Shown: one piece after another, positions 4,828-6,278 of the stretch
How positions within the stretch are numbered: the stretch's first letter is position 1
How the letters are laid out: every line of letters starts with the position of its first letter
Assembly: GCA_964462185.1 (NCBI GenBank)
Contig: CAYWWV010000058.1
Coordinates: 1 to 6,278, forward strand
Source of the DNA: RBG-16-57-9 sp964462185
Lineage (GTDB): Archaea > Thermoproteota > Bathyarchaeia > TCS64
Direction: 5' to 3'
DNA: 6,278 bases
Position numbers and translations under genes: made by a program
The notes under the pieces: generated by a model
Databases searched by the model: none
Told to the model about the DNA's origin: nothing
The model's input: the letters and a program-made list of their open reading frames with translations, nothing else

Positions 4828-5328
4828 ATGGTTTCCCTCAACACAAGGCAGATAGCAGCCATCGGAGTCATGGGGGCCCTCACCACCATAGCCACCATGA
4901 TGTTCACCTTCCCCATACCCGCCACCAGCGGCTACTTCAACCTGGGCGACGCCATAGTCATGACCACCGCCCTCACCTTCGGCCCCACCGTGGGCGCCCT
5001 AGCAGGGGGCTTGGGAAGCGGCTTGGCAGACCTCCTAGGAGGCTGGTACCAGTGGGTGGTCTTCACCACCATAATCAAAGGCGCCGAGGGATACGTGGCG
5101 GGGAGGCTCGCAGGACCCTTAGAGTCCAGGACGCTAATGGCCCGCGCCAAGGCGTGGGTCGTAGGCGGAGCCTGCATGGTGGGGGGATACTTCGTGGTGC
5201 AGGTGTTCATGTATGGCTTCTCGGGCGCAATGGTGGAGCTGCCCTTCAACCTGGTCCAAATGCTGGTGGGGGGCATAGTGGGCATACCAGTCTCCCACGC
5301 CCTACGGGACAGGATCGGAGCACTTTAA
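4828..5328 (+). CDS. ECF transporter S component (substrate-binding membrane protein)
   Basis: A 166-residue hydrophobic protein with about five to six membrane helices (roughly residues 8-28, 38-60, 66-90, 106-130 and 135-157). The segment GYFNLGDAIVMTTALTFGP, then GALAGGLGSGLADLLGGWYQW and FTTIIKGAEGYVAGRL, is characteristic of the ECF S-component family related to HmpT/COG4720-type proteins. Such proteins capture a vitamin or precursor in the membrane and pair with a shared energizing module (two ATPases and a T protein). Members have been linked to hydroxymethylpyrimidine, pyridoxine-type or other vitamins; the substrate cannot be set here. No energizing genes lie nearby, so it would use a module encoded elsewhere. 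It has its own TATA box and stands 58 nt after the threonine synthase fusion. PLP use by that neighbour makes a B6-type substrate an appealing but untested guess. Confidence 0.85.
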   Translation: MVSLNTRQIAAIGVMGALTTIATMMFTFPIPATSGYFNLGDAIVMTTALTFGPTVGALAGGLGSGLADLLGGWYQWVVFTTIIKGAEGYVAGRLAGPLESRTLMARAKAWVVGGACMVGGYFVVQVFMYGFSGAMVELPFNLVQMLVGGIVGIPVSHALRDRIGAL

Positions 5329-5330
5329 GC
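5321..5330 (+). promoter_or_regulatory. Possible TATA box for rio2 overlapping the ECF gene stop
   Basis: CACTTTAAGC is centred about 29 nt before the RIO2 ATG at 5355 and includes the TAA of the upstream gene. Only 26 nt separate the two genes and no Shine-Dalgarno is present, so this box would explain RIO2 expression. Read-through from the ECF promoter is the alternative. Confidence 0.35.
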
Positions 5331-5354
5331 CAGCCCAACCCCATTCAAACCCGT

Positions 5355-6230
5355 ATGGCTTCGGCCACCCTAGCTGCGAATATATTGCCCAAGCTGGAGA
5401 ACTACGACCTACGGGTCCTGCAGGCAGTGGAGCTGGGGATGATCCACCACCGACAGGTCCCGGTAGAGGAGATCACTCGGTTCAGCGGTTTGAACCCCCG
5501 TGAGGTTGAGTTTAGGCTGGGGAAGCTCCACCGCTTGGAGCTGGTTTTCCGGTACTCCGAGCCCTTCGTGGGCTACCTTTTGAACTACGCTGGATACGAC
5601 TTGCTGGCCCTGAATGCGGCTGTGAAGGCGGGGGTGCTGGAGTTTCTGGGGCCCAGCATCGGGGTGGGGAAGGAGTCCGACGTGTATGAGGGTGTGGATC
5701 CGAGGGGGGGCAGCGTCGCAGTCAAGTTTCACAGGCTGGGGCGAACCAGTTTCAGGGACACCAAGCGGAAGAGGGAGTACGTTGCTGATAGGAGGCACAC
5801 CTCCTGGCTCTACCAGTCCAGGTTGGCCGCCCAGACCGAGCACCAATTCCTCACAAAGATGCATGAAGCAGGGGTAAGGGTCCCAAAGCCCCTCTACCAG
5901 AACCGACACATGCTGGTCATGGAGCATGTGGTCCACACACCCCTCTTGGAGGCAGAGCTAACAAACCCCCAAGGGGTTCTACGCGAGATCCTGGAGGAGT
6001 TGAAGAAGGCATATAGGGCGGGGGTCATCCACGGGGACTTCAGCGAGTACAACGTTATGGTGGATGAGGAGGGGAGGCCGTGGATCATCGACTGGCCTCA
6101 GGCGGTTGAGACCAGCCACCCCAATGCCGGGGAGTTACTGAGGCGGGACCTGCATAACATACTGGGGTTTTTCAAGCGGAAATACGGGTTAAGCCTCTCC
6201 CTCGAGGAGGCCTTGGAGTACTTAGGCTAG
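5355..6230 (+). CDS. rio2: RIO2 atypical serine kinase/ATPase
   Basis: A 291-residue RIO2, the normal archaeal length. An N-terminal winged helix (about residues 1-90: DLRVLQAVELGM, EITRFSGLNPREVEFRLGKL, YAGYDLLALNA) precedes the RIO kinase core. Catalytic features: P-loop IGVGKESDVYEG (102-113), ATP-anchoring K124 in VAVKFHRLG, hinge VMEHV (188-192), catalytic loop HGDFSEYNVMV with D228 and N233 (226-236), and metal-binding D246 in IIDWPQ. RIO2 acts in late maturation of the small ribosomal subunit, where its ATPase activity drives release from the pre-40S-type particle. The ATG at 5355 is chosen because the open frame upstream to 4809 translates as His/Pro/Arg-rich sequence antisense in character to any protein family and overlaps the ECF gene. 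All catalytic residues are present. Confidence 0.96.
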   Translation: MASATLAANILPKLENYDLRVLQAVELGMIHHRQVPVEEITRFSGLNPREVEFRLGKLHRLELVFRYSEPFVGYLLNYAGYDLLALNAAVKAGVLEFLGPSIGVGKESDVYEGVDPRGGSVAVKFHRLGRTSFRDTKRKREYVADRRHTSWLYQSRLAAQTEHQFLTKMHEAGVRVPKPLYQNRHMLVMEHVVHTPLLEAELTNPQGVLREILEELKKAYRAGVIHGDFSEYNVMVDEEGRPWIIDWPQAVETSHPNAGELLRRDLHNILGFFKRKYGLSLSLEEALEYLG

Positions 6231-6278
6231 GGTGACCTTCACATCCAGGGCGATAACCCCCTTACCCTCCTCATAAAC
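6222..6278 (-). CDS. C-terminal end of an unidentified protein (cut by window edge)
   Basis: Reading leftward from the window end, one frame stays open for 18 codons (VYEEGKGVIALDVKVTLA) and stops at TAA 6224-6222; the other two minus frames hit stops within this short stretch. The alternating hydrophobic pattern suggests a terminal beta strand, loosely like the end of a hot-dog-fold thioesterase or dehydratase, but 18 residues cannot establish that. Its stop lies within the last codons of RIO2, giving a 9-bp tail-to-tail overlap like that of ubiX and the HD gene. It may be chance. Confidence 0.35.
   Translation of the reverse strand, partial: VYEEGKGVIALDVKVTLA

Noticed and set aside
4305..4925. 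Long minus-strand open frame opposite the end of the threonine synthase fusion
   Set aside because: It is Pro/Leu/His-rich with no recognisable domain and spans a promoter region; it is a GC-rich antisense shadow.
4809..5354. A 182-codon open extension upstream of RIO2 in the same frame
   Set aside because: It is His/Pro/Arg-rich, overlaps the ECF gene in another frame, and has no protein-family character. RIO2 begins normally at 5355 and reaches family length from there.
1..6278. CRISPR arrays, IS elements, tRNA genes or prophage parts
   Set aside because: I saw no spaced direct repeats, terminal inverted repeats around a transposase, T-loop-type GGTTCGAATCC sequence or phage genes on either strand.

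Overview
The window looks like a chromosomal stretch from an archaeon, most likely of the TACK group (Thermoproteota and relatives). An Sm-like RNA-binding protein, a RIO2 kinase with its N-terminal winged helix, and a single-OB-fold SSB of the Sulfolobus type sit within 5 kb. Most genes have TATA-like boxes about 25-35 nt upstream of the start codon and no Shine-Dalgarno, the pattern of archaeal leaderless transcription. The DNA is GC-rich (roughly 55-60% by eye) and very compact. Genus-level placement is not possible from this sequence.

Layout. (1) 1-915, minus strand: two tandem nitroreductase-family flavoproteins, the downstream one cut by the window edge. (2) 1013-1549, plus: a small SAM-dependent methyltransferase whose last third is strikingly AT-rich. 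(3) 1621-1875, plus: an Sm/LSm protein with a strong promoter, a perfect 16-bp palindrome near the expected transcription start, and a TTG start with a GGTG ribosome-binding site. (4) 1916-2467, plus: UbiX flavin prenyltransferase, overlapping tail to tail with the next gene. (5) 3326-2444, minus: a two-gene operon of OB-fold SSB and a YedJ/YpgQ-like HD phosphohydrolase. (6) 3366-4769, plus, divergent from the SSB with only 39 nt between: a threonine synthase-like PLP enzyme fused in frame to a C-terminal PadR-like winged helix. (7) 4828-5328, plus: an ECF-transporter S component. (8) 5355-6230, plus: RIO2 kinase. (9) 6278-6222, minus: the last codons of a possible further gene overlapping the RIO2 end.

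There is no CRISPR array, IS element, prophage or RNA gene that I can support, and no gene-free stretch over 100 bases. The genes are mainly housekeeping (RNA binding, ribosome maturation, flavin cofactor, DNA maintenance, amino-acid synthesis, vitamin uptake) and do not form one pathway. The most unusual item is the enzyme-winged helix fusion. It could be an amino-acid enzyme that also acts as a transcription factor, and the tight divergent SSB/threonine-synthase promoter is a natural first place to look for its binding site. The SSB-HD operon and the palindrome before the LSm gene are the next most interesting.
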